From Alteripontixanthobacter maritimus (GTDB taxonomy: Bacteria > Pseudomonadota > Alphaproteobacteria > Sphingomonadales > Sphingomonadaceae): a DNA stretch of 64,000 bases. The DNA lies in assembly GCF_003340475.1 (NCBI RefSeq), contig NZ_QBKA01000002.1:381501-445500 (forward strand), read 5' to 3'. Every line of letters starts with the position of its first letter. The first letter of the stretch is position 1. Positions 16,239 through 25,158 of this stretch are shown here, one piece after another. The notes beneath the pieces were generated by a model. The model did no database searches, was not told the DNA's origin, and was given only the letters and a program-made list of their open reading frames with translations. The translations under genes and the position numbers were made by a program.

Positions 16239-18392
16239 TCAGAAATTGCCGTTGATGCTCAAGGATATGATCTGCCCGAACTCCCGATCGCCGCGCTCGA
16301 TGAAAGCGATGTCGCCATCGGGACGCGGGGTTAGGAACACGGTGCGGTCGATGCGTTCGGTTGCACCCAACAGATTATTGGCGTTGAAACGGACGGTGGT
16401 GCCCAGCACATCCTTGTTCTCTACGAATAACCCGGCAAAGACCGGCCCTTCGTCCTGCAGGCCGATTTCCAGCTGGCGAAATCGCGGTAACCTCTTGGTG
16501 TAGGACGCATCCCAGCCATAGGCCCAGTCGGATGCGGGAATATCGTGACGGTACCGCAGGCTGAACTGCCTTGTCCGGGCGCCCGAAAATTCACGTATCA
16601 AGCCGGTGGACGGATCTTCGATGCTGCTGAAATCGGCTTCCGCTTCCACATCGATCTGCGCCCCGTCGATGCCCAGCGGTTTGAGGTTGATGGTGGCTTC
16701 CAGCTCGATTTCGCTGGACGTGGCCCCGTCCACATTACCGCGTCCTTCGCCGCCACCGGGCAGGGGCACCAGGTCGACGAAGTCCTCGAATTGCTGATGT
16801 TCCGCTCGCAAGGTCAGCGATCCCCACGGCCCTAATGTCTTGCGTGCCTCAACCGAATATTGCCACGCCTGAAAGGGGCGCAGTTCGTTATTGCCGTCGC
16901 GCCCGTTATCATCGTCGAGCGATACGCGGGCCAGGAAATCCCCGAAGGACAACTGCCCGACGCGGCGGCGTATCTCACCGGAGATATCGAGCGTATTGCT
17001 AGGTTTCCATGCAAGGCTGGCGGACCCTTTGGGGCGTCTGTCGGATCGCTGATTGGCAGCGGAACCGGTCTGACTGATCGTGGAGAACTCCATCCCTAGC
17101 GTTGCCTGCAGGGCCAGCCGTTCGGCAATCTGGTGGCTACCGCTCAACGCAATATCGTAGCGATCTTCGGTTACGCCGCCCGACCCTTGCGGGAAATCGA
17201 CAGGTTGCAACTCACCCGCCGCGTCGAGCGTAAACAGGCTGGCCACGTTATCGAGCCGGTTGAACGCCGCTTCGCCCGACAACTGCCAATCCGTGTCCAG
17301 CACGTTGAAGCCATACTCGGCGCGGCCGATGCGTTCGCCTTCCTTCGTCAGTTGGGCAAAACGGCCACCCGTCGCCGTACTGCCGTCCGCAAAGCTGGTG
17401 ATCACGGTTTCGCCGAAATCTTCCTTGTCGAACCGCTCCAACCCGATCAGCTTCAGTCGCCCGCCGGCCAGCGCAAACTCCACATCCGCGCCGATTTCGT
17501 ATTCGTAACCCGTTTCTTTGAGGTCGCGGATCTCCACACGATCGGCGAAACCCGGGCCGAATTGCTTCTCCTGCCCGTCAATGCCGAACCACGCCTGCGC
17601 ATATCGCAGATTGAGATTGGCGACCGCGCTGCCTGGCAAATCGTAAGTCAGGTTCACCGTGCCAACCGGCTTGTCGAATGCACCGAACGATTCGCGCTGC
17701 TGCGTTTCGAGCAGCACGCCATCCGCATCGGACACGAAGGTAGGGCCGATTGCGCCGAACCGCCGGTTCGGATTGTCCAGCGCAAGCGTAAAGTCGAGCG
17801 GTCCGGTCGACCCGGTCAATGAAACCTCGCCGCCATACCATGCGAAGCGATCGGTGCGCGGCCGGTATTGCGTGCGATATTCGAATTGGCCGGACAGCCC
17901 GCCGCCGACCACGATGACATTGGCGACCTGGCCCGTCAGGCCGGGAATATCCAGCCTGGTGCCATCGACAATCTCGATCCGCGCAACCCTGTCTGCGGGA
18001 ATGCGGCCAAGCTGGGCGGTGATATCGTCGGACTTGCTCGACAGCCGCTCTCCATTGACCAGCACATTGGTGTCAGCCTGACCGAGACCACGCTGGCTGT
18101 CTCCGCCACCGCCGCCGCCGCCGGAGATGCTGAAACCGGGTATTTCGCGAAGCATATCGAGCGCATTGCGCGGCGCAAAACGTTCAAAGAACCCTGGTTC
18201 GTATATATCGCCCGCCGCATCTGCGACATTGGCTCCCGGAGCGCCGTCGCCGACACCAGCGGCCTCGTCGACCGGTTCGGCCTCGCTGCCGATTGCTGCG
18301 GTGTCCTGCGCAGACGCTGGTGCTGCAAGCAACGCGCCGCCCAGCGCCAGCCAACAGGCATGACGCGGCCACGCGGAAACCTTTATGGTCAC
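16239..18392 (-). CDS. TonB-dependent outer-membrane receptor
   Basis: A 717-residue protein. The signal peptide ends near APASAQ (residue 28). A plug domain at about 68-165 has the typical DMLREIPGF, a short run of seven glycines, then NVLVNGERLSSK and RIEIVDG. The remaining residues look like alternating beta-strands of a 22-strand barrel and end in a terminal Phe (SINGNF), the outer-membrane insertion signal. Energy comes from TonB. The ligand cannot be deduced. The receptor is the first gene of a minus-strand group with amidase and antiporter. I see no TonB box with confidence. Confidence 0.92.
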   Translation of the reverse strand: MTIKVSAWPRHACWLALGGALLAAPASAQDTAAIGSEAEPVDEAAGVGDGAPGANVADAAGDIYEPGFFERFAPRNALDMLREIPGFSISGGGGGGGDSQRGLGQADTNVLVNGERLSSKSDDITAQLGRIPADRVARIEIVDGTRLDIPGLTGQVANVIVVGGGLSGQFEYRTQYRPRTDRFAWYGGEVSLTGSTGPLDFTLALDNPNRRFGAIGPTFVSDADGVLLETQQRESFGAFDKPVGTVNLTYDLPGSAVANLNLRYAQAWFGIDGQEKQFGPGFADRVEIRDLKETGYEYEIGADVEFALAGGRLKLIGLERFDKEDFGETVITSFADGSTATGGRFAQLTKEGERIGRAEYGFNVLDTDWQLSGEAAFNRLDNVASLFTLDAAGELQPVDFPQGSGGVTEDRYDIALSGSHQIAERLALQATLGMEFSTISQTGSAANQRSDRRPKGSASLAWKPSNTLDISGEIRRRVGQLSFGDFLARVSLDDDNGRDGNNELRPFQAWQYSVEARKTLGPWGSLTLRAEHQQFEDFVDLVPLPGGGEGRGNVDGATSSEIELEATINLKPLGIDGAQIDVEAEADFSSIEDPSTGLIREFSGARTRQFSLRYRHDIPASDWAYGWDASYTKRLPRFRQLEIGLQDEGPVFAGLFVENKDVLGTTVRFNANNLLGATERIDRTVFLTPRPDGDIAFIERGDREFGQIISLSINGNF

Positions 18393-18567
18393 CCAATCTT
18401 TCGGCGGTAATGAAATAATGCGGTCCTTCTACGCGTGGGCATTGCACCCATACGCATCCGGCCGCGAAGTGGCCATCGACGTGCGACATTTCGCGTGCGA
18501 CGAATGGCGGCTGGTCGGGTTGCTGCATCTTGCTGCTTGTGCGCCGCGACGGGTGCAATTGGTTAAG

Positions 18568-18594
18568 GCCCTTGAACAAGACAAGCCCAAGGGC
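18568..18594 (+). promoter_or_regulatory. Inverted repeat upstream of clpP
   Basis: GCCCTTG (18568-18574) and CAAGGGC (18588-18594) form a 7-base inverted repeat with a 13-base spacer, 80 bases before the clpP ATG. The left arm contains CTTGAA, which resembles the -35 of RpoH promoters, but no clear -10 follows. The 282-base gap 18393-18674 between the divergent receptor and clpP holds no other gene that I can see. Confidence 0.3.
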
Positions 18595-18674
18595 AACATA
18601 GGCATTCAACGCGATATGACCGCACTTCCAGCGCGCGTACACCTGCGCGCTTCCAGCCAAGGACCATTCCCTTT

Positions 18675-19394
18675 ATGATCGATCTTTTCGGCGGTAACGC
18701 CCATGCTTCTCAGGGCCAGTTTGAACGCGACCCCGTAACCGGCGCGCTGGTGCCGATGGTGGTCGAACAGACCAGCCGGGGCGAACGCAGCTTCGACATT
18801 TTCAGCCGCCTGCTGCGCGAGCGCATCGTCTTTGTCACCGGCCAGGTCGAAGACGGCATGGCTTCGCTCATCACGGCGCAGTTGCTTTATCTGGAAAGCG
18901 AAAATCCGTCGAAGCCGATTTCGATGTACATCAATTCGCCCGGCGGCGTTGTGACGGCTGGCATGGCGATCCATGACACGATGCAATACATCAAGCCGCG
19001 CGTCAGCACCGTCTGCATGGGTCAGGCCGCATCCATGGGTAGCTTCCTGCTGGCTGCGGGTGAGCCCGGCATGCGCGTGGCGCTGCCCAATGCCCGTATC
19101 ATGGTGCACCAGCCGTCTGGCGGTGCCCGCGGCATGGCGTCCGACATTGAAATTCAGGCGCGCGAGATCCTGCGGATCCGCAAGCGCATGAACGACCTTT
19201 ACGTCGAATATACCGGCCGCAGCTTGACCGAGATCGAAAAGGCGATGGATCGCGACACGTTCCTCGAAGCCGACGAAGCCAAGAAATTCGGCATCGTGGA
19301 CAAGGTCTACGAGACACGGCCGGAAAACGAGGAAGAAGATCCCAATCCCCCGACCAAGGATGCGGATAAGGGCGCGGGCGGGGCGCCCGAATAA
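18675..19394 (+). CDS. clpP: ATP-dependent Clp protease proteolytic subunit
   Basis: A 239-residue serine peptidase that forms the double heptamer of ClpXP and ClpAP. The catalytic triad is Ser120 (GQAASMGS), His145 (IMVHQPSGG) and Asp194 (MDRDTF). The [12 protein letters not shown] handle and the [11 protein letters not shown] strand are typical. The C-terminal tail, from about residue 217, is acidic and Pro/Gly-rich, longer than the 207-residue E. coli enzyme. ATG 18675 is used; a shorter start inside would lose the N-terminal axial loop. clpX follows after 208 bases with strong hairpins between them. Confidence 0.97.
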   Translation: MIDLFGGNAHASQGQFERDPVTGALVPMVVEQTSRGERSFDIFSRLLRERIVFVTGQVEDGMASLITAQLLYLESENPSKPISMYINSPGGVVTAGMAIHDTMQYIKPRVSTVCMGQAASMGSFLLAAGEPGMRVALPNARIMVHQPSGGARGMASDIEIQAREILRIRKRMNDLYVEYTGRSLTEIEKAMDRDTFLEADEAKKFGIVDKVYETRPENEEEDPNPPTKDADKGAGGAPE

Positions 19395-19410
19395 ACATCC
19401 TGAATTCTTA

Positions 19411-19475
19411 CTGCCGACAACTTTTTGCCGGCAGGGGGCCCCGAGGGGCATGGATCTTTTCGAAACCATGCCCCT
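19411..19475 (+). terminator. Two hairpins in the clpP-clpX gap
   Basis: CTGCCG at 19411-19416 pairs with CGGCAG at 19428-19433. AGGGGCATGG at 19444-19453 pairs with CCATGCCCCT at 19466-19475. Neither is followed by a T-run on the plus strand, so they may stabilise or process the clpP transcript, or attenuate read-through into clpX, rather than stop it fully. Confidence 0.5.
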
Positions 19476-19602
19476 TCAGCCTGTATCAAGGCGGGCCGGC
19501 TATGCCGGTTCGATTGCAATCTGAACTGTCCGCTTTAAAACCGGGCGAATCTCCAGCACGCAGCCACCAGGGATCGCGGCTGCGGGGGAACGGGAACGAT
19601 AT

Positions 19603-20880
19603 ATGACGAAACTCACCGGATCGGACAGTAAAAGTACGCTGTATTGCAGCTTCTGCGGGAAGTCCCAGCACGAAGTGCGCAAGCTGATCGCCGGGCCGAC
19701 CGTGTTCATTTGCGATGAATGCGTCGAACTGTGCAACGACATCATCCGGGAAGAAACGAAGGCCGGCCTGTCCGGGCGCAAGGAAGGCGACGTTCCCGCG
19801 CCGCGTGAAATCTTCGAAACACTGAACGATTATGTCATCGGGCAGGACCGCGCGAAACGCGTGTTGTCGGTGGCCGTCCACAACCATTACAAGCGCCTGA
19901 AGCACGCCGGAAAGTCGGGCGATGTGGAACTGGCGAAGTCCAACATCCTGCTCGTCGGCCCGACCGGCTGCGGCAAGACGTTGCTGGCGCAGACGCTGGC
20001 GCGCACCTTCGACGTGCCGTTCACGATGGCCGACGCGACCACTTTGACCGAGGCCGGTTATGTGGGCGAGGATGTGGAGAACATCATCCTTAAGTTGCTG
20101 CAGGCAAGCGATTACAACGTCGAGAAGGCGCAGCACGGTATCGTCTATATCGACGAGATCGACAAGATTACGCGCAAGGCCGAAAATCCCTCGATCACCC
20201 GCGATGTTTCGGGTGAGGGCGTGCAGCAGGCGTTGCTCAAGCTGATGGAGGGTACCACGGCTTCGGTGCCTCCACAGGGCGGGCGCAAGCATCCGCAACA
20301 GGAATTCCTGCAGGTGGACACGACCAACATCCTGTTCATCTGCGGCGGCGCGTTCTCGGGTCTGGAAAAGATCATTGCCGACCGTTTACAGAAACGCTCC
20401 ATCGGTTTTGGCGCGCATGTCGCCGACCCTGACAAGCGCCAGGTGGGCGAGCTCCTCGAAAAGGGCGAGCCGGAAGATCTGCTGAAATTCGGGCTGATCC
20501 CCGAATTTGTCGGCCGTTTGCCGGTAATCGCCACCTTGCGCGATCTCGATGTGGACGCGCTCGTCACCATTCTGACCGAACCGAAAAACGCGCTGGCAAA
20601 ACAATATGCCAAGCTGTTCGAACTGGAAGACGTGGACCTGACTTTCACCGACGATGCTCTGAAGGCAATCGCCGAACGTGCCATCAAGCGCAAGACCGGC
20701 GCACGCGGGCTGCGTTCGATCGTGGAAGGCATGCTGCTCGACACTATGTTCGACCTCCCGAGCATGGAAGGTGTCACCGAAGTGGTCGTGGACGAAGATG
20801 TGGTCGAGGGCCGCAAGGAACCCGTTCGCGTTCATTCCAACGACGATGATGGCGGAAAGACCAAGGACGAAGCTGCCTAA
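19603..20880 (+). CDS. clpX: ATP-dependent Clp protease ATPase subunit
   Basis: A 425-residue AAA+ unfoldase. Zinc ligands are Cys15, Cys18, Cys37 and Cys40 in LYCSFCGK and FICDEC. Walker A GPTGCGKT is at 119-126, Walker B is VYIDEIDK near residue 185, and the IGFGAHV loop follows. The pore loop GYVGEDVE is present. ClpX unfolds tagged substrates and feeds ClpP; in alphaproteobacteria it also turns over the cell-cycle regulator CtrA, which fits the chpT gene at 25730. The ATG has GGGGGAACGGGAACG upstream. Confidence 0.97.
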   Translation: MTKLTGSDSKSTLYCSFCGKSQHEVRKLIAGPTVFICDECVELCNDIIREETKAGLSGRKEGDVPAPREIFETLNDYVIGQDRAKRVLSVAVHNHYKRLKHAGKSGDVELAKSNILLVGPTGCGKTLLAQTLARTFDVPFTMADATTLTEAGYVGEDVENIILKLLQASDYNVEKAQHGIVYIDEIDKITRKAENPSITRDVSGEGVQQALLKLMEGTTASVPPQGGRKHPQQEFLQVDTTNILFICGGAFSGLEKIIADRLQKRSIGFGAHVADPDKRQVGELLEKGEPEDLLKFGLIPEFVGRLPVIATLRDLDVDALVTILTEPKNALAKQYAKLFELEDVDLTFTDDALKAIAERAIKRKTGARGLRSIVEGMLLDTMFDLPSMEGVTEVVVDEDVVEGRKEPVRVHSNDDDGGKTKDEAA

Positions 20881-20901
20881 TTTGTTTGGGACCCTGCGGG
20901 C

Positions 20902-20919
20902 GGGGGCCATCCGGCCCCC
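20902..20919. terminator. Stem-loop after clpX
   Basis: GGGGGCC (20902-20908) and GGCCCCC (20913-20919) form a 7-base stem with loop ATCC between clpX and the convergent CDF gene. No T-run follows; it might act as a weak two-way terminator. Confidence 0.45.
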
Positions 20920-21065
20920 TCGCCTCCTCGCATAAGCTCGGGCGGCCGTTCGGCCTTGCGAGCCTGCGCAGGCTCGAACCATTCCTGGCAATTATTAGTA
21001 CTGCATTACCTATTCCGCTCGGCACGAGAAGGGTGTGCGCGCGGGATTTAGTCTGGGAACCCTAG

Positions 21066-22019
21066 CTAACACCCCGTCCGGCAATCTCGCTCCTGTTCGA
21101 TCTGGATCGTTGCATGGCCGATACGGTGGTGGGCGCGCAATTCGTCGGACAGGGTGCGCAAGAACGTATCGCCGGGATGGCCGGCGGGCATCACGAGATG
21201 CGCCGTCAGCGCGGTTTCCGTCGTGCTCATCGGCCAGATATGCAGGTCGTGAACCGCCTCCACCCCGTCGAGCCCAGCCAGCCAGCGTTCCACTTGCGGC
21301 TGTTCTATACCCGCCGGTACGCCGAGCAGGCCCAGCTTGAGGCTATCTTTCGCCAGCCCCCACGTACCCCAGCCAATGACGGCCACGATAATCAGACTGA
21401 CCATCGGATCGATCCACCGCGCATCGGTGTAGAGAATCAGTATGCCGGCCAGCACCACCCCGACCGAAACCAGCGCGTCGGCTGCCATGTGCAGAAACGC
21501 CCCGCGAATATTGAGATCGTCTTCGCGTCCGCGCAGGAACAGCAGGGCTGTACCCAGATTGATGACGATTCCGATGCCCGCAACGATAATCATGGTCATG
21601 CCCTGAACCGGCGGTGGTTCAGCCAGCCGGTGCAGCGTCTCGTACAAGATTGCGCCCATCGCCACGAACAGCAGCGCCGCATTGACGAGGGCGGCCAGAA
21701 TGGTGGAGCTCTTGTAACCATAGGTGAAGCGCGCGGTCGGCGGTTTCTTCGCCGCGATGCTTGCGCCCCACGCCAGGATCAGCGCCAACACGTCCGACAG
21801 ATTGTGCCCGGCATCCGCGACCAGTGCCATTGAGCCGGAGAGGAACCCATAAGTCGCCTCGATAATGACGAACACCGTGTTGAGCACGATCCCGATGGCA
21901 AATGCGCGCCCGAAATCCGCCGGCGCATGGCTGTGACCATGTCCGTGCCCGTGCCCGCGTCCATCCCTTTGAACCGCGTGTCCGCCATGGTCGTGGCTAT
22001 GTGCGTGACCTGCCCCCAT
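21066..22019 (-). CDS. Cation diffusion facilitator (Zn2+/Co2+-type efflux)
   Basis: A 317-residue CDF transporter of the CzcD/ZitB group. The N-terminus is His-rich with many HxH pairs (HAHSHDHGGH and GHGHGHGHSH), likely metal-binding. The site in the second helix is DAGHNLSD (HxxxD), and a later HMAADALVSVG carries HxxxD, the A-site for Zn2+. Six transmembrane segments are present, plus a C-terminal cytoplasmic domain ending with Cys residues. It exports divalent metal using the proton gradient. It starts 5 bases after mtgA on the same strand, so it is probably co-transcribed. Confidence 0.9.
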   Translation of the reverse strand: MGAGHAHSHDHGGHAVQRDGRGHGHGHGHSHAPADFGRAFAIGIVLNTVFVIIEATYGFLSGSMALVADAGHNLSDVLALILAWGASIAAKKPPTARFTYGYKSSTILAALVNAALLFVAMGAILYETLHRLAEPPPVQGMTMIIVAGIGIVINLGTALLFLRGREDDLNIRGAFLHMAADALVSVGVVLAGILILYTDARWIDPMVSLIIVAVIGWGTWGLAKDSLKLGLLGVPAGIEQPQVERWLAGLDGVEAVHDLHIWPMSTTETALTAHLVMPAGHPGDTFLRTLSDELRAHHRIGHATIQIEQERDCRTGC

Positions 22020-22024
22020 CGTTT

Positions 22025-22693
22025 CTACTCGTAAACGCAGGCGTCGAGGGCGTCGCGCTGGACCACGCCGATGCGAGCGGCGATCGTATTGCCGTGGCGG
22101 CGCAACCAGCCCGATGGATTTGCCACACTACGCTGTTTCGGCTGCGGCAGGGCGGCGGCCATGCGGGCGGCCTCGGTCGGAGAAAGATTATCGGCGGAGT
22201 GATTGAAGTAGCGCTGCGCACCGGCTTCCACGCCGTATGTACCAATGCCGGTTTCCGCCACGTTGAGATAAACTTCCATGATGCGCCGCTTGCCCCAGAT
22301 ATTTTCGATGAGGAAGGTGAACCAGGCCTCCAGCCCCTTGCGAACATAACCGCCACCTTGCCATAGAAACACATTCTTGGCGGTTTGCTGACTGATGGTG
22401 GAGCCGCCGCGAATGCGCCCGCCCCGGGCGTTTTCGGCTGCGGCCTTCATGATGGCTTCACGGTCGAACCCGTCATGCGAACAGAATTTGCCGTCCTCGG
22501 CGGCAATTACCGCGCGGACCATATCGCGATCGGTGCTGGCGAGCGATTCCCAATCCTTCGTCGCACCATTCTCGTCCATCGCCATGGTCGCGGTGTATGG
22601 CACTGGTACAAAGCGGAACAGGATTACGGCCAGCAGGCTGAACCCGATGAAATAGATCACAAGTTTTACAAGGAATTTCAGAAGCCAGCCCAT
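22025..22693 (-). CDS. mtgA: Monofunctional peptidoglycan glycosyltransferase
   Basis: A 222-residue inner-membrane enzyme of family GT51 that polymerises lipid II into glycan strands. A single membrane anchor covers residues 8-30. The catalytic Glu66 lies in AVIAAEDGKFCSHDGFD, then GGSTISQQTAKN and RKGLEAWFTFLIE follow as the GT51 motifs. There is no transpeptidase domain. The ATG at 22693 is well supported by the short basic start before the anchor. It is followed at once by the CDF transporter. Confidence 0.95.
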   Translation of the reverse strand: MGWLLKFLVKLVIYFIGFSLLAVILFRFVPVPYTATMAMDENGATKDWESLASTDRDMVRAVIAAEDGKFCSHDGFDREAIMKAAAENARGGRIRGGSTISQQTAKNVFLWQGGGYVRKGLEAWFTFLIENIWGKRRIMEVYLNVAETGIGTYGVEAGAQRYFNHSADNLSPTEAARMAAALPQPKQRSVANPSGWLRRHGNTIAARIGVVQRDALDACVYE

Positions 22694-22732
22694 GGCGAGG
22701 GGCTACCCGATATCGGGAGCTGGATGCAACAA

Positions 22733-22763
22733 GCCCCCGCACTCCGTAGTGGAGGGCGGGGGC
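22733..22763 (-). terminator. Intrinsic terminator of rpoH
   Basis: GCCCCCGCACTCC (22733-22745) pairs with GGAGGGCGGGGGC (22751-22763), loop GTAGT; on the minus strand TTGTTG follows. It lies 23 bases downstream of the rpoH stop and before mtgA. The T-run is imperfect. Confidence 0.75.
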
Positions 22764-22786
22764 CTGTTTGCTGATCGGGTACCTGT

Positions 22787-23689
22787 TTACGCAGCGCTGG
22801 GCAGCAACCGCTCACCCGCAATTCGCTGCATCGCCTTCTGCAGCTTCTCGAATGCGCGCACCTCGATCTGGCGAATGCGTTCGCGGCTGACGTCGTAAAC
22901 CTTGGACAGTTCTTCCAGCGTTTGCGGATCTTCCGTCAGGCGGCGTTCCGTCAGGATGTGCTGTTCGCGGTCGTTCAGCGCATCCATCGCTTCGTTCAGC
23001 ATATCATGGCGATAGGCCGCCTCCTGTGCCTCGCCCACGATCGTGTCCTGCAGCGGACGGTCGTCCGTCAGCCAGTCCTGCCAAGATCCGCCGCCATCTT
23101 CATCGCCGCGCATCTGCACGTTGAGGGAGGCATCGCCGCCCATCATCATGCGGCGGTTCATGTTGATGACTTCCTGTTCCGGGACGCCCAGATCGGTTGC
23201 GATCTTGGTCACGTCATCGGGGTGCAGGTCGGTATCTTCGAAAGCCTCCAGCTGCTTTTTCATCCGGCGCAGGTTGAAAAACAGCTTCTTCTGCGCCGCA
23301 GTGGTGCCCATTTTGACGAGCGACCAGCTGCGCAGGATGAATTCCTGCATACTCGCCTTGATCCACCACATGGCATAGGTCGCCAGGCGGAAACCGCGAT
23401 CGGGTTCGAATTTCTTGACGCCCTGCATTAGCCCGACATTCCCTTCGGAAATAAGGTCTGAAACGGGCAGGCCGTATCCGCGATAGCCCATGGCAATCTT
23501 GGCCACGAGCCGCAGGTGGCTGGAAACCAGCTGGGCCGCAGCCTCAGGGTCTTCATGTTCGGCATAGCGCTTGGCAAGCATGTATTCCTGCTCTGCCGTC
23601 AGCACGGGATATTTCTTGATCTCGGACAGATACCGGTTGAGGCTCTGTTCACCGCTCAAAGCGGGGATCGTTTTTTTTGCGTTACTCAC
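22787..23689 (-). CDS. rpoH: RNA polymerase heat-shock sigma factor
   Basis: Sigma-32 family, 300 residues from GTG 23689; an upstream ATG at 23743 would add 18 residues unlike the family. GTG 23689 has AGGGA five bases upstream. Region 2 has NVGLMQGVKKFEPDRGFRLATYAMWWIKASMQEFI with the aromatic core, and the RpoH box-like segment FFNLRRMKKQLEAFED follows. Region 4 ends with the helix-turn-helix around VYDVSRERIRQIEVRAFEKL. It directs core polymerase to heat-shock promoters, plausibly including clpPX, tig and others nearby. Alphaproteobacteria often have two copies. Confidence 0.96.
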   Translation of the reverse strand: MSNAKKTIPALSGEQSLNRYLSEIKKYPVLTAEQEYMLAKRYAEHEDPEAAAQLVSSHLRLVAKIAMGYRGYGLPVSDLISEGNVGLMQGVKKFEPDRGFRLATYAMWWIKASMQEFILRSWSLVKMGTTAAQKKLFFNLRRMKKQLEAFEDTDLHPDDVTKIATDLGVPEQEVINMNRRMMMGGDASLNVQMRGDEDGGGSWQDWLTDDRPLQDTIVGEAQEAAYRHDMLNEAMDALNDREQHILTERRLTEDPQTLEELSKVYDVSRERIRQIEVRAFEKLQKAMQRIAGERLLPSAA

Positions 23690-23811
23690 GTTTTCCCTAA
23701 CCTTTCCAGTGTCAGCCTCGCTCGCAAGACCCCTGATGGGCATCTGTGCTTTCAGGCTACGGGGTATGTATAGTTACATCCGGCGAACATTTCGCCTGCT
23801 TTTCGTCGATT

Positions 23812-25095
23812 TCAACGAGCGGTTTCGTCGATAAGTTCCTGCATATCGGGCGGCAGGTCGGCCGAAAAGCTGACCGTTTCGCCGCTGGCAGGGTGGATGA
23901 AGCCGAGCTCCGCCGCGTGCAGCGCCTGTCGGGTAAAATCCAACCGTTCGATGATCCGGCCGAGCCCATGCGCCAATCGTGCAGGTGCCATGCCGTAGAC
24001 TTGATCCCCTAATAGCGGATTGCCGATTGACGAACAGTGAACGCGGACCTGGTGTGTGCGCCCTGTTTCGAGCCGGCATTCGAGCAACGCGCAGCCCGGC
24101 ATGGTTTGCAGCGTCTTATAATGAGTTACGGCATGTTTTCCGCGCGTTACGCCGGGTGCGAGCACCGCCATTTTCTTGCGGTTCCGCTCACTTCGCCCGA
24201 GCCTGCCGGCGATCGTTCCGGCAGCCGGATCGGGGTGCCCGGCGCACACGGCGAGGTAGCGGCGATGGATGGAATGATCGGCAAACTGGGCTGCCAATCC
24301 TTCATGCGCGGCATCCGTTTTTGCTACGACCAGCAGGCCCGACGTGTCCTTGTCGATCCGGTGGACAATACCGGGGCGGGCCACTCCGTTGATACCCGAC
24401 AATTCTCCTTTGCAGTGGTAAAGCAAAGCATTCACCAGCGTGCCGGTGCGGTTCCCGGCTGCGGGGTGCACCACCAGTCCCGCAGGCTTGTCGACCACCA
24501 GGAGATGTTCGTCCTCGTAAACGATGGCAAGCGGGATCTCTTCCGGCTGCGCGACCGGATCGACGGGCGGGGGGAGGGTAACGATGTAGGACATCCCTTC
24601 GCGCGCTTTTGCGGCTGGCGAAGTGGCGGGCTTGTTATCGATGGTAATGGCACCGGCGGCGATCAGCGATTTCACGCGTTCACGCGAAAGGCCTGTGACC
24701 TCGGCCAGAGCCTTGTCCAGGCGGCCTGATGTGGCAAGCGTTCCATTCAAGGTCGTACCAGTAACTCGTGGATTTGTATGACTTACCTCCGTTCGCCCTA
24801 AGCTTGTCGAAGGGCTGCCCTTACTTTCAGCCAGAACTGAAATCGCCTCCCAATCGCCGCGTATCAAAGCCAGCTTTTTCGCCCGCGACCAACCCTTGAT
24901 CCTGCGTTCGGCCTCAAGCGCTTCCACACGCGACACCATTTCCTGCGACCATACCAATTCCACGGGCGCGAAATCTCTTGTGAAACCAGATACCGAACCA
25001 GATTGATGCTGTGCAATTCGGCGCTCCAAATCATCCGTGTGACCTGTGTAGATACGTCCGCCCCGGCAGTGTAGCATATAAGTCCAGAATGGCAT
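23812..25095 (-). CDS. rluD: GIY-YIG nuclease domain fused to RluD-type pseudouridine synthase
   Basis: One open frame of 427 residues with two unrelated parts. Residues 1-90 are a GIY-YIG domain: TYMLHC and IYTGHT at the start, Arg26, and a Glu-rich helix around 58-67. Residues 117-427 are a full-length RluD-family synthase with an S4 domain (about 123-170) and catalytic Asp248 in HRIDKDTSG. RluD modifies helix 69 of 23S rRNA. Between them, residues 92-102 are encoded by a palindromic repeat. The synthase has no good ATG of its own; TTG 24750 (Leu116) is a candidate start with no clear Shine-Dalgarno. So the join may be a real fusion or a GIY-YIG insertion that erased the old start. Confidence 0.85.
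   Translation of the reverse strand: MPFWTYMLHCRGGRIYTGHTDDLERRIAQHQSGSVSGFTRDFAPVELVWSQEMVSRVEALEAERRIKGWSRAKKLALIRGDWEAISVLAESKGSPSTSLGRTEVSHTNPRVTGTTLNGTLATSGRLDKALAEVTGLSRERVKSLIAAGAITIDNKPATSPAAKAREGMSYIVTLPPPVDPVAQPEEIPLAIVYEDEHLLVVDKPAGLVVHPAAGNRTGTLVNALLYHCKGELSGINGVARPGIVHRIDKDTSGLLVVAKTDAAHEGLAAQFADHSIHRRYLAVCAGHPDPAAGTIAGRLGRSERNRKKMAVLAPGVTRGKHAVTHYKTLQTMPGCALLECRLETGRTHQVRVHCSSIGNPLLGDQVYGMAPARLAHGLGRIIERLDFTRQALHAAELGFIHPASGETVSFSADLPPDMQELIDETAR
24791..24822 (+). repeat. Palindromic repeat, copy 1 (inside the fused gene)
   Basis: A 32-base element whose core reads CCCTAAGCTTGTCGAAGGGC. Its reverse complement matches copy 2 at 25112-25143 at 31 of 32 positions. It lies within the linker of the fused gene at 23812-25095 and encodes residues 92-102. 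The core resembles a dispersed repeat I recall from many sphingomonad genomes (from memory, not searched). Confidence 0.85.
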
Positions 25096-25111
25096 CCTGC
25101 GCTGCTAAGTG

Positions 25112-25143
25112 AAGGGCAGCCCTTCGACAAGCTCAGGGCGAAC
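25112..25143 (+). repeat. Palindromic repeat, copy 2 (between divergent genes)
   Basis: A 32-base element with core CCCTTCGACAAGCTCAGGGC in the 63-base gap between the GIY-YIG ATG (25095) and the JAMM gene (25159). It is the inverted partner of copy 1, with one mismatch, so the GIY-YIG coding block sits exactly between two inverted copies. Confidence 0.85.
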
Positions 25144-25158
25144 GGGAAGGGTTTTGGT

